Assembly: GCA_945867285.1 (NCBI GenBank)
Contig: CAMBHX010000001.1
Location: 1 to 41,328, forward strand
Direction of reading: 5' to 3'
DNA from: Sulfuricurvum sp. IAE1
GTDB lineage: Bacteria; Campylobacterota; Campylobacteria; Campylobacterales; Sulfurimonadaceae
DNA length: 41,328 nt
The position numbers were made by a program, and so were the translations under genes. Under the pieces are notes generated by a model, which worked only from the letters and a program-made list of their open reading frames with translations, was not told the origin of the DNA and made no database searches. How positions within the stretch are numbered: the stretch's first letter is position 1; every line of letters begins with the position of its first letter. Below are positions 8,695 through 17,710 of this stretch, in pieces.

Positions 8695-11010
8695 ATGGAA
8701 AATTACGGCGCCAGCAATATTAAAGTCCTCAAAGGTCTTGAGGCAGTTCGAAAACGCCCCGGAATGTATATTGGTGATACAGGTCATCGAGGTCTTCACC
8801 ATCTTATTTATGAAGTCGTTGATAACTCTATCGATGAGGCAATGGCCGGTCATTGTGATACCATTAATGTAACACTAACAAAAACAGGAACGGCAATCAT
8901 CAGCGATAATGGTCGTGGGATTCCTACTGATATTCATCCTGGTGAAGGAATTTCAGCTGCAACAGTCGTTTTGACTGTATTACATGCAGGTGGAAAATTT
9001 GATAAAGATACCTACAAAGTTTCCGGTGGTCTACACGGGGTAGGTGTATCAGTTGTTAATGCACTTTCTGCTGACCTCAAAATGACTATTCACCGTGAAG
9101 GTCAAATTTTTGAACAAGATTTCAAATGCGGTATTCCTCAAGAACCTCTTGCTGTTATTGGGACAAGCCGTAAAAAAGGGACAACGATTGAGTTTTCCCC
9201 AGATCCCTCTATTTTTACCGAAACAGTAACCTTTGAATACGACTATCTTGCTAAACGTTTCAAAGAATTAGCATATCTCAATCCTCGTATTACTATAAAA
9301 TTCAAAGATGAGCGTAACGGTGCAGATAATACTTACCATTTTGAAGGCGGTATTACTCAATTTGTAACCGATATGAATAAAAAAGTAGTAGTAGCTACTC
9401 CATACGAATTTAATGAAAAAGCGGAAGATATTGAGATGGATATTGCTATCATGTATAATGACAGTTATGATGATAAAACCTATACGTTTGTCAATAATAT
9501 CAATACTCCCAATGGCGGAACTCATGAAGCTGGATTTCGTGCGGGACTAACACGTGTTATCTCTAACTATAACAAACAAAATGGTAATGCTAAAGAAAAA
9601 GATGTCCCACTTACAGGTGAGGATGTTTCAGAAGGGCTTATTTGTGTTGTTTCTGTACGTGTTCCTGAACCACAATTTGAAGGACAAACCAAAGGAAAAC
9701 TTGGAAATACTTATGTTCGCCCCTTGGTTCAAAAAGCAACTTATGAGCGTTTAACGAAGTATTTTGAAGAAAACCCTCTCCAAGCCAAAGCTATTGTTCA
9801 AAAAGCTCTTATGGCTGCACGAGGAAGAGAAGCGGCAAAAAAAGCACGTGAGCTAACTCGTCGTAAAGATGCAATGACGGTTGGTACGCTTCCAGGAAAA
9901 CTTGCCGATTGTCAAAGTAAAGACCCAGCAGCAAGTGAATTGTATTTAGTGGAAGGGGACTCAGCGGGTGGTTCAGCCAAACAAGGACGTGACCGTGTTT
10001 TCCAAGCAATTTTGCCACTCAAAGGTAAAATTCTAAATGTTGAAAAAGCGCGATTGGATAAAATCCTAAAATCTGAAGAAATAACCAATATGATTACTGC
10101 TCTTGGTTGTGGAATTGGTGAAGAATTTAATGAAGATAAACTTCGTTATCATAAAGTTATTATTATGACCGATGCTGACGTCGATGGTAGTCATATTCAA
10201 ACATTGTTACTCACATTCTTTTTCCGTTATCTTCCTAAAATTGTTGAAAATGGATATCTTTATTTAGCACAACCACCGCTTTACCGTTATAAAAAAGGGA
10301 AAAAAGAGATTTACTTTAAAAATGACAGCGTTATGAATGCATTTTTGATTGAGAATGGAATTGAAATTTTAGAAGAACAAAATCTCAATGTTGGAAGTAA
10401 TGATTTAATATCATTTTTCAAAATGGTAGATCACTACCGTGGAACACTTGATGCTCTTGAACGCCGTTATGCATTGGTAGATTTAATCCGTTATTTCATT
10501 GAAAACAGTGATATTGTTGCGTTGCCTCTTACACAAATGTATGCCCCTGTTGAGGATTTTCTCAAATCACGGGGATATAATATCTTGTCTAAAAGTGTGA
10601 ATGACGAGGATATGCACTTGTTTGTGCAAACCAATGGGGGTTTAGAAGAATTACATGTCAACGACGATTTATTCAGTTCTCCACATTTTGCAGAAGCTAA
10701 CTTTATTTTCCAAAAAATTCAAGATTGGAATTTGCCAATTCAAGGTGATTTGTTGGAAATACTCACAGCTATCACTGATTTTGCAAAGAAGGGATCGTAT
10801 ATTCAACGTTATAAAGGTCTAGGGGAAATGAATCCAGAACAACTTTGGGAAACCACTATGACACCAGAAAATCGTGTTCTATTACGTATCACCGTAGATG
10901 ATGCAGAAGCTGCAAGTGAGTCATTTACATTATTTATGGGAGATGAAGTAGAACCTCGACGTAACTATATTGAAACTCACGCAAAAGACGTTAAACATCT
11001 GGATATATAA
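8695..11010 (+). CDS. gyrB: DNA gyrase subunit B
   Basis: GyrB is the ATPase and TOPRIM subunit of gyrase, which introduces negative supercoils. The 771-residue protein is full length. It has the GHKL ATPase motifs VDNSIDEAMAG, DNGRGIPTDIHPGEG and GGLHGVGVSVVNALS, then the TOPRIM motif EGDSAGGSAKQGRDR, and DADVDGSHIQTLLL for metal binding. The C-terminus has QRYKGLGEMNPEQLWETTM. The downstream GGDEF/EAL gene begins two bases after its stop codon, so the two are probably co-transcribed. Confidence 0.98.
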   Translation: MENYGASNIKVLKGLEAVRKRPGMYIGDTGHRGLHHLIYEVVDNSIDEAMAGHCDTINVTLTKTGTAIISDNGRGIPTDIHPGEGISAATVVLTVLHAGGKFDKDTYKVSGGLHGVGVSVVNALSADLKMTIHREGQIFEQDFKCGIPQEPLAVIGTSRKKGTTIEFSPDPSIFTETVTFEYDYLAKRFKELAYLNPRITIKFKDERNGADNTYHFEGGITQFVTDMNKKVVVATPYEFNEKAEDIEMDIAIMYNDSYDDKTYTFVNNINTPNGGTHEAGFRAGLTRVISNYNKQNGNAKEKDVPLTGEDVSEGLICVVSVRVPEPQFEGQTKGKLGNTYVRPLVQKATYERLTKYFEENPLQAKAIVQKALMAARGREAAKKARELTRRKDAMTVGTLPGKLADCQSKDPAASELYLVEGDSAGGSAKQGRDRVFQAILPLKGKILNVEKARLDKILKSEEITNMITALGCGIGEEFNEDKLRYHKVIIMTDADVDGSHIQTLLLTFFFRYLPKIVENGYLYLAQPPLYRYKKGKKEIYFKNDSVMNAFLIENGIEILEEQNLNVGSNDLISFFKMVDHYRGTLDALERRYALVDLIRYFIENSDIVALPLTQMYAPVEDFLKSRGYNILSKSVNDEDMHLFVQTNGGLEELHVNDDLFSSPHFAEANFIFQKIQDWNLPIQGDLLEILTAITDFAKKGSYIQRYKGLGEMNPEQLWETTMTPENRVLLRITVDDAEAASESFTLFMGDEVEPRRNYIETHAKDVKHLDI

Positions 11011-11012
11011 AA

Positions 11013-12407
11013 GTGACTTTTTATACCCAGCAAAAAGAACGTTCACACCGTTTTGTGTTAGCGTTACGAATGGGGTTGCCTATCTTTTTGTTGAGTATTG
11101 TTTCTGTTTTTCTCTTAATTTTACAACCTGAGGCCTCTCTAACCTCATTTATTTTTCTCACTTTTATATTGTTGGCAATGGGAGTATATTATCTCTTTTT
11201 TTTAATCAACCAAAGCGCCTATGAAACAATAACCGATCCCTTAACCCACACCTTTACCAATGATTATTTTGAAAAATTGTTTTATTCATGGTATAGACAT
11301 AAAATACGAACCATAATGATGATAAGTGTAGATAACTTAACCTCCATTAATGAACAATATGGAGTTAAAAATGGAGATTTAGTTCTCAATGAAACCATAA
11401 AAACAATCAATGAGTTTTTTTTCTTAAAAGGGATAAAAAATCTCCCAATATGTCGCTATAAAGGTGGCGATATGATTGTGATGTTGCGTGGAGAAAAAAG
11501 TGAAAACAGCACTCTGTTAGAATTGTTTTTGGCTAAATATAAAAATACCTTAACCAAAGAGATAGAAGTGCATCTTTCGTGTGTATTAATGGATACTAAG
11601 GCTATTAAAAAATATGAAGAGATAGTAATTCGATTGTATGAACTTTTGTATGCTAACAAGGAAAAAGAAAATAATCCTGACATGGAAAGTGTATCGCCAG
11701 CTCAATTGGAAAAGTCCGTACTCAAGGCATTAGAGATGAAAAAACTCTCCATCGCTGCACAAAAAGTGTTTGGTGATCGAGATGTTTTTTATGAAACACA
11801 TTTTAAACTCATAGATGATAATGGAAACTTTATTCATCAAAGTCATTTTGTACCTTTACTGAATCGTTTGGGAAAAATACGACAATACGAAGAACTTATT
11901 TTAGAAAGCATTATCTCATTATCCGCGCAAGATGATAAAAAATATGCCATTATTTTCTCTGCAGCAACATTGCGAAATGGATTGTTTTTTAATACGGCAC
12001 TAGAATTGTTACAGCAGTTTCCAAAGGCTAAAAATAAACTTATTTTATTGTTTGATGAAAAAGAATATTTTCCTCAAATGAAACGATTTAGTGAACAACT
12101 AGGACAATATCGAGCAGTTGGCTATAAAATAGGGCTGGATAAATACGGCAGCAACCACAATACAATGATGTATCTCAAAGAATTTCATATCGATATAATA
12201 CGTTTTGATTCAGTTTATGCACGCCATATCAATGAAGAAAATTATCAAAACATTCTCCATGGACTTAATATTTCCGCCCATCTCTGCGGGGCATCTACGT
12301 GGATAGGAACATTGGAAAGTGAACAAAGTGATGTGTTGGCACAACAACTTAAAATCAATTATCGATCAGGAAACTATCTGGAAAAAGTTATTCCACTTTC
12401 GGAGTAA
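11013..12407 (+). CDS. Membrane protein with degenerate GGDEF and EAL-like domains
   Basis: The GTG start lies 3 bp after the gyrB stop. The 464-residue protein has two hydrophobic segments (about residues 17-37 and 43-66), then a GGDEF-type domain (about 70-220) in which the active-site signature reads YKGGDMIVML instead of GGDEF. The C-terminal part (about 235-460) has the spacing and tail of an EAL domain, but the EAL motif position reads YETHFKLID and most metal ligands seem absent. Both domains are therefore probably catalytically inactive, perhaps a c-di-GMP or nucleotide-binding or scaffold protein. The link to gyrB suggests steady expression; its function is unknown. Confidence 0.75.
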   Translation: MTFYTQQKERSHRFVLALRMGLPIFLLSIVSVFLLILQPEASLTSFIFLTFILLAMGVYYLFFLINQSAYETITDPLTHTFTNDYFEKLFYSWYRHKIRTIMMISVDNLTSINEQYGVKNGDLVLNETIKTINEFFFLKGIKNLPICRYKGGDMIVMLRGEKSENSTLLELFLAKYKNTLTKEIEVHLSCVLMDTKAIKKYEEIVIRLYELLYANKEKENNPDMESVSPAQLEKSVLKALEMKKLSIAAQKVFGDRDVFYETHFKLIDDNGNFIHQSHFVPLLNRLGKIRQYEELILESIISLSAQDDKKYAIIFSAATLRNGLFFNTALELLQQFPKAKNKLILLFDEKEYFPQMKRFSEQLGQYRAVGYKIGLDKYGSNHNTMMYLKEFHIDIIRFDSVYARHINEENYQNILHGLNISAHLCGASTWIGTLESEQSDVLAQQLKINYRSGNYLEKVIPLSE

Positions 12408-12448
12408 TCATACGCATACAAAAATAAGGATAATGGTGTATCAAAATA

Positions 12449-12622
12449 ATGAGCCTTGGAAAAGTACTTATCGGAGTGTTTCAAGACAGTGTTGCACTCA
12501 AAAGATTGGCGGCTAAATACCCTACCGCGCAAAAGTTTTCACAAGCACGCGCCACTTCTATCTATAACGAGCTCATTAGGGGTGGTTTGAGCGAGAATCA
12601 AGTGCGTTTTGAGGTTATATAG
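12449..12622 (+). CDS. Small hypothetical protein, 57 residues
   Basis: The frame is open from ATG at 12449 to TAG at 12622. A possible ribosome site TAAGGA (12425-12430) is 18 bp upstream, which is rather far. The product begins MSLGKVLIGVFQDSVALKRL and ends with SQARATSIYNELIRGGLSEN and a short tail. The second half is faintly like the helix of OmpA/MotB C-terminal domains (RA..V...L...G), so it may be a small gene or a remnant. An overlapping frame from 12433 is also open but has worse composition. I do not recognise it. Confidence 0.35.
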   Translation: MSLGKVLIGVFQDSVALKRLAAKYPTAQKFSQARATSIYNELIRGGLSENQVRFEVI

Positions 12623-12658
12623 ATAAGAGAAGTGAAAAAACGCGTGTAGAGGCTGTAG

Positions 12659-13549
12659 TTAGTCCCGTCCTATAATATCAAAAATATTGACACCATCAGG
12701 AAGTTTGGTTGTCCCATCTCGGAAACTGCGAGTATTAGAAATAATGCGCTTGAAGTGTTTAGTCAGATGGAAGGCATCTGGGACGTTGGGTCTAAACCAA
12801 TCTCCTTTGGCACTAAAGAGCCAATCAATTCCCGATTTTATCTCTAAAATTGAATATCCCTGTACTTCATCAAGGTGTTGAATCTGACGTATCCATGCAC
12901 TCAACGATTTTTCAGTGTTTGGTTCTTGAAATTGTGGGTCAATAGATCCAAGCTTACGTATAAAATAGTGGGTCATCTCAATATGTTCTTGAGAAGGCTT
13001 GTCTTGACTGGTTGCTGGAAGTAGGAGGCGAGAATTTTGTGATATTTCTTTACGAAGCCATTTTTCAAATTCAGCATTCCAATCAAAAGAACGATGATTT
13101 TGGGTTCTCTGGTGAAGATGAAAGTCTTCAAAGATAGAGTGGCTAATTCCTTCACGATCACACGCCTCAAGAGCATATGTATGGAGATTCTCTAGGGTTT
13201 CGTTAGAGAGATTGATGTAATAGTTATTATCGCTATACTGTGAGCTAAGTGCTAACTGTGTGTATGAAGGGATAGAGGTAAGAGGGGCTAGGGCATACAA
13301 GCGCATGACCCCCTCATGTGTTTTTTCATGAACCATAATAAGGATGTTTTTAGCGATCAAATCGTCCAGTGCACTCACTACTTCACGTATGCTATGGCGC
13401 AGAATTTCGGATAAAAATGGTGCATTAAGGGTTTTTGGTTTCTCCCCCCAGATCAATGAATGACGTACAATAAGAGGAAGAAGGGCTCTCTGAAGCAAGG
13501 TAAGATCAGCACGATCAATAAAAGCTAGAGGTAGAGTTATCATCGGCAC
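12659..13549 (-). CDS. Putative replication protein, phage O / DnaT / DnaD-like
   Basis: The 296-residue protein starts with a segment that reads like a winged helix (about 1-100, with HSIREVVSALDDLIAKNILI). Its C-terminal half contains FDWNAEFEKWLRKE (about 155-168) and a terminal helix pattern IDWLFSAKGDWFRPNVPDA followed by LTKHFKRI. This arrangement recalls phage replisome organisers and DnaT/DnaD-type helicase-loading proteins; that is a judgement by eye. The upstream gene's 3' end overlaps its start by 10 bp, so translation is likely coupled. It lies about 5 kb from the origin. An alternative is a generic winged-helix regulator. Confidence 0.55.
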   Translation of the reverse strand: MPMITLPLAFIDRADLTLLQRALLPLIVRHSLIWGEKPKTLNAPFLSEILRHSIREVVSALDDLIAKNILIMVHEKTHEGVMRLYALAPLTSIPSYTQLALSSQYSDNNYYINLSNETLENLHTYALEACDREGISHSIFEDFHLHQRTQNHRSFDWNAEFEKWLRKEISQNSRLLLPATSQDKPSQEHIEMTHYFIRKLGSIDPQFQEPNTEKSLSAWIRQIQHLDEVQGYSILEIKSGIDWLFSAKGDWFRPNVPDAFHLTKHFKRIISNTRSFRDGTTKLPDGVNIFDIIGRD

Positions 13550-14142
13550 AGAACTTTTTGAGTAGCAGAGGAGATTGCGCTTTGCTGGGAATTTCGTTCA
13601 AGATCGAGAAGCTGTGAGAGATATATTTTAAAAACCTTGATTTCAAAAAGTCCACGATCGTCTGTTATATGATCATAAATCCATTTTTTGGTGAGAATTT
13701 TAACAACTTCAATATCGAGTGAATCCAAGAGATTTTGAGATAAATCAGGATGCTTAATGGTGCTAAATCGGACATTTTCAAACCGTTGAGAGGCACTTAT
13801 TTCTCCATCTTTGGTTTCACTAATTTGTCGTCGTAAATCGTACATCAAGGTGGTGAGTTTTTGGGTACGTCCGTGGGCTTCAATTTCGAGAGGTGAGCGT
13901 AAGTTTTCATAAAGCTCATGGGCCACAAGAGAAATTTTTTCAACACCTGTTTTGTAGGCAAAGTCTCCGCTGGAAAGCCGGCGTAAAAACTCACTGTAGC
14001 GTGATGCTGGAATAGGACGGATTAATTCATCAATATGAGAGCGTAAGAATACATCTTCATCGATTTTAAAATAATTCATCAGCGAACTGACAAACTGAGT
14101 ACGGATTTGGTCATCAGTGGGGACATACGGTTTCATACTCAA
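13540..14142 (-). CDS. Uncharacterised protein co-transcribed with the replication-like protein
   Basis: The 200-residue, mostly helical, charged protein has no signal peptide or membrane segment, and I do not recognise a family. It begins MSMKPYVPTDDQIRTQFV. The central part has SLVAHELYENLRSPLEIEAHG and a later section TKKWIYDHITDDRGLFEIKV. It is the first gene of a two-gene minus-strand unit and overlaps the next gene by 10 bp. ATG at 14140-14142 is followed by a second ATG two codons later (MSM). The overlap suggests a paired function with the downstream replication-like protein. Confidence 0.7.
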   Translation of the reverse strand: MSMKPYVPTDDQIRTQFVSSLMNYFKIDEDVFLRSHIDELIRPIPASRYSEFLRRLSSGDFAYKTGVEKISLVAHELYENLRSPLEIEAHGRTQKLTTLMYDLRRQISETKDGEISASQRFENVRFSTIKHPDLSQNLLDSLDIEVVKILTKKWIYDHITDDRGLFEIKVFKIYLSQLLDLERNSQQSAISSATQKVLCR

Positions 14143-14352
14143 AGTGTATCAAGAGTGAGCAAAAGAAGAGATAAAAGAGGGATATGATATTCATTGTTTA
14201 AATGGATTATCATGGGTATAGAAGTCGATTTAGGAGAGTAAGGAAAAATAGATTTTTTTTGAGCCTTTTAGAGGTGCGTAACACGAGTTTTTTCGCTAAA
14301 ATACGATGGGTGTTTAAGAACGTGCCCGTGATTTAAACTTCAAAGGCTCCTT

Positions 14353-15468
14353 GTGCTTACCATCAATTCTACTATCATTCCTAACGGCGATGCCGATTTG
14401 GGTGATAATCTTCTGTATTACGATTATAATATTAACCATCTCCTTTCACTTAAAAACCAAGGTATGACTATTGAGGACGAGGCATATCTTAGCTCGTTTA
14501 GATCGTTTGAGGGAGAGGTGTATGAAAATTATATCTACGAAAAATTGCTTCGATATGCTGCTAATGAACCTCAAATTAAGAGTTTTATCATAAAAGGCCC
14601 GCACAAAAGTCGTACGCATGCTCAAAAAGACACACTATCGGTGAGCTGGAAAGGTCAGATTGTCTATCGTGCACGCCACAAAGAGATAGGGGAGTTTGAC
14701 GGATTGTTGTTTACGGACAAAGAGCTTTATTTTATGGAGATGACACTGGTTAAATCCGCCACTAATCTCAAAAAGCGGTTACGAAAAAAACGGGCACTTT
14801 TAGAAGTGCTGTTTCCTCGTTACAATGTTCGTTCAGTGTTGGTGCTCAATGAGGGTGCTACAGGAACTAACGAGTTGCCTCCGTATGCTTCGGTATGGTT
14901 TACACAACCCTATAGCGCAGCACATTTGTTAGAAAAACTAGCCTCCAATGCTCCAAAAAAACCCATGGTCCGTGTTGAAAGTGACAAGATTACTCACGCC
15001 GAGGATATTAAAATCGCCTCATTTAAATACTATGCAACGTTGTCGTGGATAGCTCATTCGCTTCGTGCAAAAGGGTTGGTGGATTGGGATTTTTTCCGTA
15101 AAAACGATACGCAGCGTTACCATGATATTTATACTAAAATATATGTGGGCTATGTGAGTATTGAGGATTTTATGAAAATTGCTCCGACGTACAGTTTTGA
15201 GGGTTCGGGTGCCAAAAGAGTGATAGTGGGGATTGAAAAAGATCATGTTGGCGGCTATTTTATGACCTATTTTGCGCGACACAGTGCTAAAAAACTCGAT
15301 AATATTAGCCTGATTAACGGTGTGTTAAAAATAGAAAAAAAAGATCCTCTAGGCATTACACTTACTGAAATGAATCATTTGGATAAAATCATGAATGAAA
15401 AGTTTGCCCTTACGTACAATCAGCATAAAGAGGTTCGAAAAGAATTGGCAACCATTAAGCATAAATAA
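14353..15468 (+). CDS. Uncharacterised protein with PD-(D/E)XK nuclease-like motifs
   Basis: GTG at 14353 follows AAAGG; the product has 371 residues. The first half has an acidic helix (FEGEVYENYIYEKLLRYA, 52-69), then GEFDGLL (113-119, acidic residues E114 and D116) and a strand LYFMEMTLVKS (125-135, with E129). A basic helix KKRLRKKRALL follows. The spacing of helix-E, D and E-x-T resembles the PD-(D/E)XK nuclease core with threonine in place of lysine. The C-terminal half (about 200-371) is unassigned. It stands alone, in a gap between a reverse operon and the next plus-strand operon. The 210 bp before it (14143-14352) contain no supported gene. Confidence 0.65.
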   Translation: MLTINSTIIPNGDADLGDNLLYYDYNINHLLSLKNQGMTIEDEAYLSSFRSFEGEVYENYIYEKLLRYAANEPQIKSFIIKGPHKSRTHAQKDTLSVSWKGQIVYRARHKEIGEFDGLLFTDKELYFMEMTLVKSATNLKKRLRKKRALLEVLFPRYNVRSVLVLNEGATGTNELPPYASVWFTQPYSAAHLLEKLASNAPKKPMVRVESDKITHAEDIKIASFKYYATLSWIAHSLRAKGLVDWDFFRKNDTQRYHDIYTKIYVGYVSIEDFMKIAPTYSFEGSGAKRVIVGIEKDHVGGYFMTYFARHSAKKLDNISLINGVLKIEKKDPLGITLTEMNHLDKIMNEKFALTYNQHKEVRKELATIKHK

Positions 15469-15543
15469 AATGCTTTTGTTTACTCACAATTAGCCATTTT
15501 TCTCGTATACTTCTAGATATTATAAAGTATAAGGAAGTTGAAT

Positions 15544-16002
15544 ATGAAAAAAATTGTTGCATGTGCTCTTTTGGCAATGTCGTTGATGTCTGCTCCCTAT
15601 AAAATTGGTCAGTCAGTTTCTCCATTGAGTTTGAGTGACCAACATGGGAAAAAAGTGACTATGAAAGTGATGCCAAAAACGCTTGTAATGGCATTTGAAA
15701 AAGAGACTGGGGCTACGGTCAACGAATTTTTATTGGCTTCGGGAAAAGAGTATTTGAAAAAGAACAGTGCAGGGTTCGTTGCGGATATCTCTCAAATGCC
15801 CAACTTTATTACTGAAACATTTGCCTTGCCTAAAATGCGTAAATATCCCCATACTGTTTTGTTGATTCGAGACGAAGAGCAAGGATTGCGTTTTCCTATA
15901 CAGGAGGATAAAATTACGGTAATGAAATTTCGGGGCAATTTTTTGACACAAATAGAGTTTGTCGAAACAGCGGCAGAGCTTAAAGCGGCGATTGAAAAGT
16001 GA
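15544..16002 (+). CDS. Exported thioredoxin-fold-like protein without cysteines in the fold
   Basis: I place the start at ATG 15544, 8 bp after AAGGA (15531-15535), rather than the in-frame TTG at 15538. The 152-residue product has a signal peptide (MKKIVACALLAMSLMSA) and then YKIGQSVSPLSLSDQHGKKV, a phrase typical of peroxiredoxin/thioredoxin-like proteins. No CxxC or catalytic cysteine follows, the only cysteine being in the signal peptide. It would therefore be a periplasmic fold relative without redox chemistry. It is the first gene of a six-gene operon, and its stop overlaps the permease start (GTGA at 15999-16002). Confidence 0.75.
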   Translation: MKKIVACALLAMSLMSAPYKIGQSVSPLSLSDQHGKKVTMKVMPKTLVMAFEKETGATVNEFLLASGKEYLKKNSAGFVADISQMPNFITETFALPKMRKYPHTVLLIRDEEQGLRFPIQEDKITVMKFRGNFLTQIEFVETAAELKAAIEK

Positions 16003-17078
16003 TTATTGCTCTTAAGGCGTTACGTAAAAATCGTTTTAAAACAGCGCTTATTTTTATGAGTATGACCGTTTCTATCTCGATGATTTTTCTCATTAGTGCC
16101 ATTTCAGGTGGCGTGGTGAGCATGTACAGTTCGATGCTTAAGACCGATGGGGATATTATTGTCACTCAAAAAGGGATTGCTGATACTTTTTTTAGTGATA
16201 TTAACCGCTCCATGAGTGATGTTGTTGCCACGTTTACAGGAGTTAAAGAGTCCAGTGCTTTGATACTGGGGGCGTCACCTGTAGACAAGCTCCCCATTGT
16301 TGCTATTTATGGTGTTAGTGACAATCGATATGATAGCTATACACTCTCGTCGGGAGTCTATCCCAGATCCGGCGAGGTGATACTGGGGTCCAAGATATAT
16401 GAGTCGCTCAAATCTCCCAAAAGCATAGTGGTCTCCAAAAAAACTTTTGCGGTGAGTGGTGTGTTCAAAAGTCGTATTGGATTTGAGGACGGTGGTGTCG
16501 TGATGGGCTTGGACGATGCTGGGGAATTGTTTCACAAAAGCGCCTCTATTTTCTTGATCTCTTTGGATGATTTAGGTCAAAGTAGTGCAGTAGTGGCAAA
16601 AATAAACGCTCTTGATGGAGATATTGAGGCCAAGACGACGGATAGCTTCATCGATTCCTATAATCAGTTCAAAATCATTAAAACCAGTTCTGATGTGATT
16701 GGAGCAATGGCATTTTTAATGGGAATTTTGGGGATTGTGAGCATGATGAGTATGGTGGTCAATGAACGAAAATCGGAATTTGGAATTATGCGCTCATTGG
16801 GATTGTCATCGTGGAGCATCATAGGTAAGCTGGTAGTTGAAACGCTTGTTGTGGCGCTTTTGGCATTTGCAGTGGCGCTAGGAGTATCGTTGGGAGTCTT
16901 GGAAATAATTGAGCATGTGGATAAGTTTCAGGGATATATCAATGGTGAAATAAGTTTTGCCTTAGTGCTCAATGTATTTATAGTGTCATTGCTCATGGCG
17001 GTTGTAGGGACATTGTTGCCTGCCTTATATGCGTCACGCATTGATCCCATGACGCTCATCGTGAGGGGTGGGGCATGA
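15999..17078 (+). CDS. ABC transporter permease, MacB/FtsX type
   Basis: The 359-residue protein has one N-terminal membrane segment (about 10-35), a periplasmic domain (about 40-220) and three C-terminal segments (about 235-260, 285-310, 325-345). This is the topology of MacB/LolC/FtsX permeases, which work by mechanotransmission rather than classical import. LGLSSWSIIGKL between the second and third segments matches the family coupling helix. The GTG start overlaps the stop of the upstream exported protein, and the ATPase gene overlaps its own stop (ATGA, 17075-17078). The substrate is unknown. The periplasmic thioredoxin-fold protein encoded upstream is a plausible partner. Confidence 0.88.
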   Translation: MIIALKALRKNRFKTALIFMSMTVSISMIFLISAISGGVVSMYSSMLKTDGDIIVTQKGIADTFFSDINRSMSDVVATFTGVKESSALILGASPVDKLPIVAIYGVSDNRYDSYTLSSGVYPRSGEVILGSKIYESLKSPKSIVVSKKTFAVSGVFKSRIGFEDGGVVMGLDDAGELFHKSASIFLISLDDLGQSSAVVAKINALDGDIEAKTTDSFIDSYNQFKIIKTSSDVIGAMAFLMGILGIVSMMSMVVNERKSEFGIMRSLGLSSWSIIGKLVVETLVVALLAFAVALGVSLGVLEIIEHVDKFQGYINGEISFALVLNVFIVSLLMAVVGTLLPALYASRIDPMTLIVRGGA

Positions 17079-17710
17079 AAATCACGGCAAACCATTTGAC
17101 TCATTATTATGGTGATGAGTGTGTACTTAATGACGTGACACTTTCTCTAGAATCGGGTAAATTTGTAGCCATCATCGGAGAGAGTGGGAGTGGAAAAACG
17201 ACATTGCTTTCTATTTTGTCTACATTACTAAATCCTACAAGCGGTGAGGTGTTTTTTGATGATAAAACAGTGGCGCAATGGGGAAATATTGATGAGTTTC
17301 GACGCAAAAAAATCGGTTTTGTGTTTCAGTTTCACTATCTCATCTCTTATTTGACATTGCGTGAAAATATAGCATTAGGGGCAATGGAGCCCAGTGCTAT
17401 CGAGCCTTTGATGGAGGCTCTGGGGATTGAAAAGCTCTCACGTCGATACAGTGATGAGGTGTCAGGAGGGCAGCGGCAGCGCGCAGCGATCGCTAGAGCG
17501 CTGGTTAATGCCCCTGGTGTTGTTTTTGCGGATGAGCCTACGGGCAATCTGGACACAAAAAATGCTATTATGGTTTATGAGCTTTTTAAGCGTTTTGCTA
17601 CCGAAGGGACAGGATTTGTGGTAGCGTCCCATGATAAAAAAATTGCTGAATATGCAGACATAATCATTGAGATGGAGGATGGAAAAATTGTCAAAATTTC
17701 TCGAAAATAA
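17075..17710 (+). CDS. ABC transporter ATP-binding protein, LolD/MacB type
   Basis: The 211-residue ATPase has Walker A GESGSGKTT (35-43), the Q-loop region FVFQFHYLI, the signature VSGGQRQRAAIARAL, and Walker B VVFADEPTGNLD, followed by an H-loop (VASHDKK). DEPTGNLD is characteristic of the LolD/MacB/FtsE group. It overlaps the permease gene by 4 bp and the next gene by roughly 30 bp, so the operon is translationally coupled throughout. Confidence 0.95.
   Translation: MKITANHLTHYYGDECVLNDVTLSLESGKFVAIIGESGSGKTTLLSILSTLLNPTSGEVFFDDKTVAQWGNIDEFRRKKIGFVFQFHYLISYLTLRENIALGAMEPSAIEPLMEALGIEKLSRRYSDEVSGGQRQRAAIARALVNAPGVVFADEPTGNLDTKNAIMVYELFKRFATEGTGFVVASHDKKIAEYADIIIEMEDGKIVKISRK

Noticed and set aside
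12433..12516. Alternative short frame starting ATGGTGTATCAAAATAATGA.
   Set aside because: It overlaps the better 57-residue frame, ends quickly, and encodes a cysteine- and serine-rich sequence unlike its surroundings.
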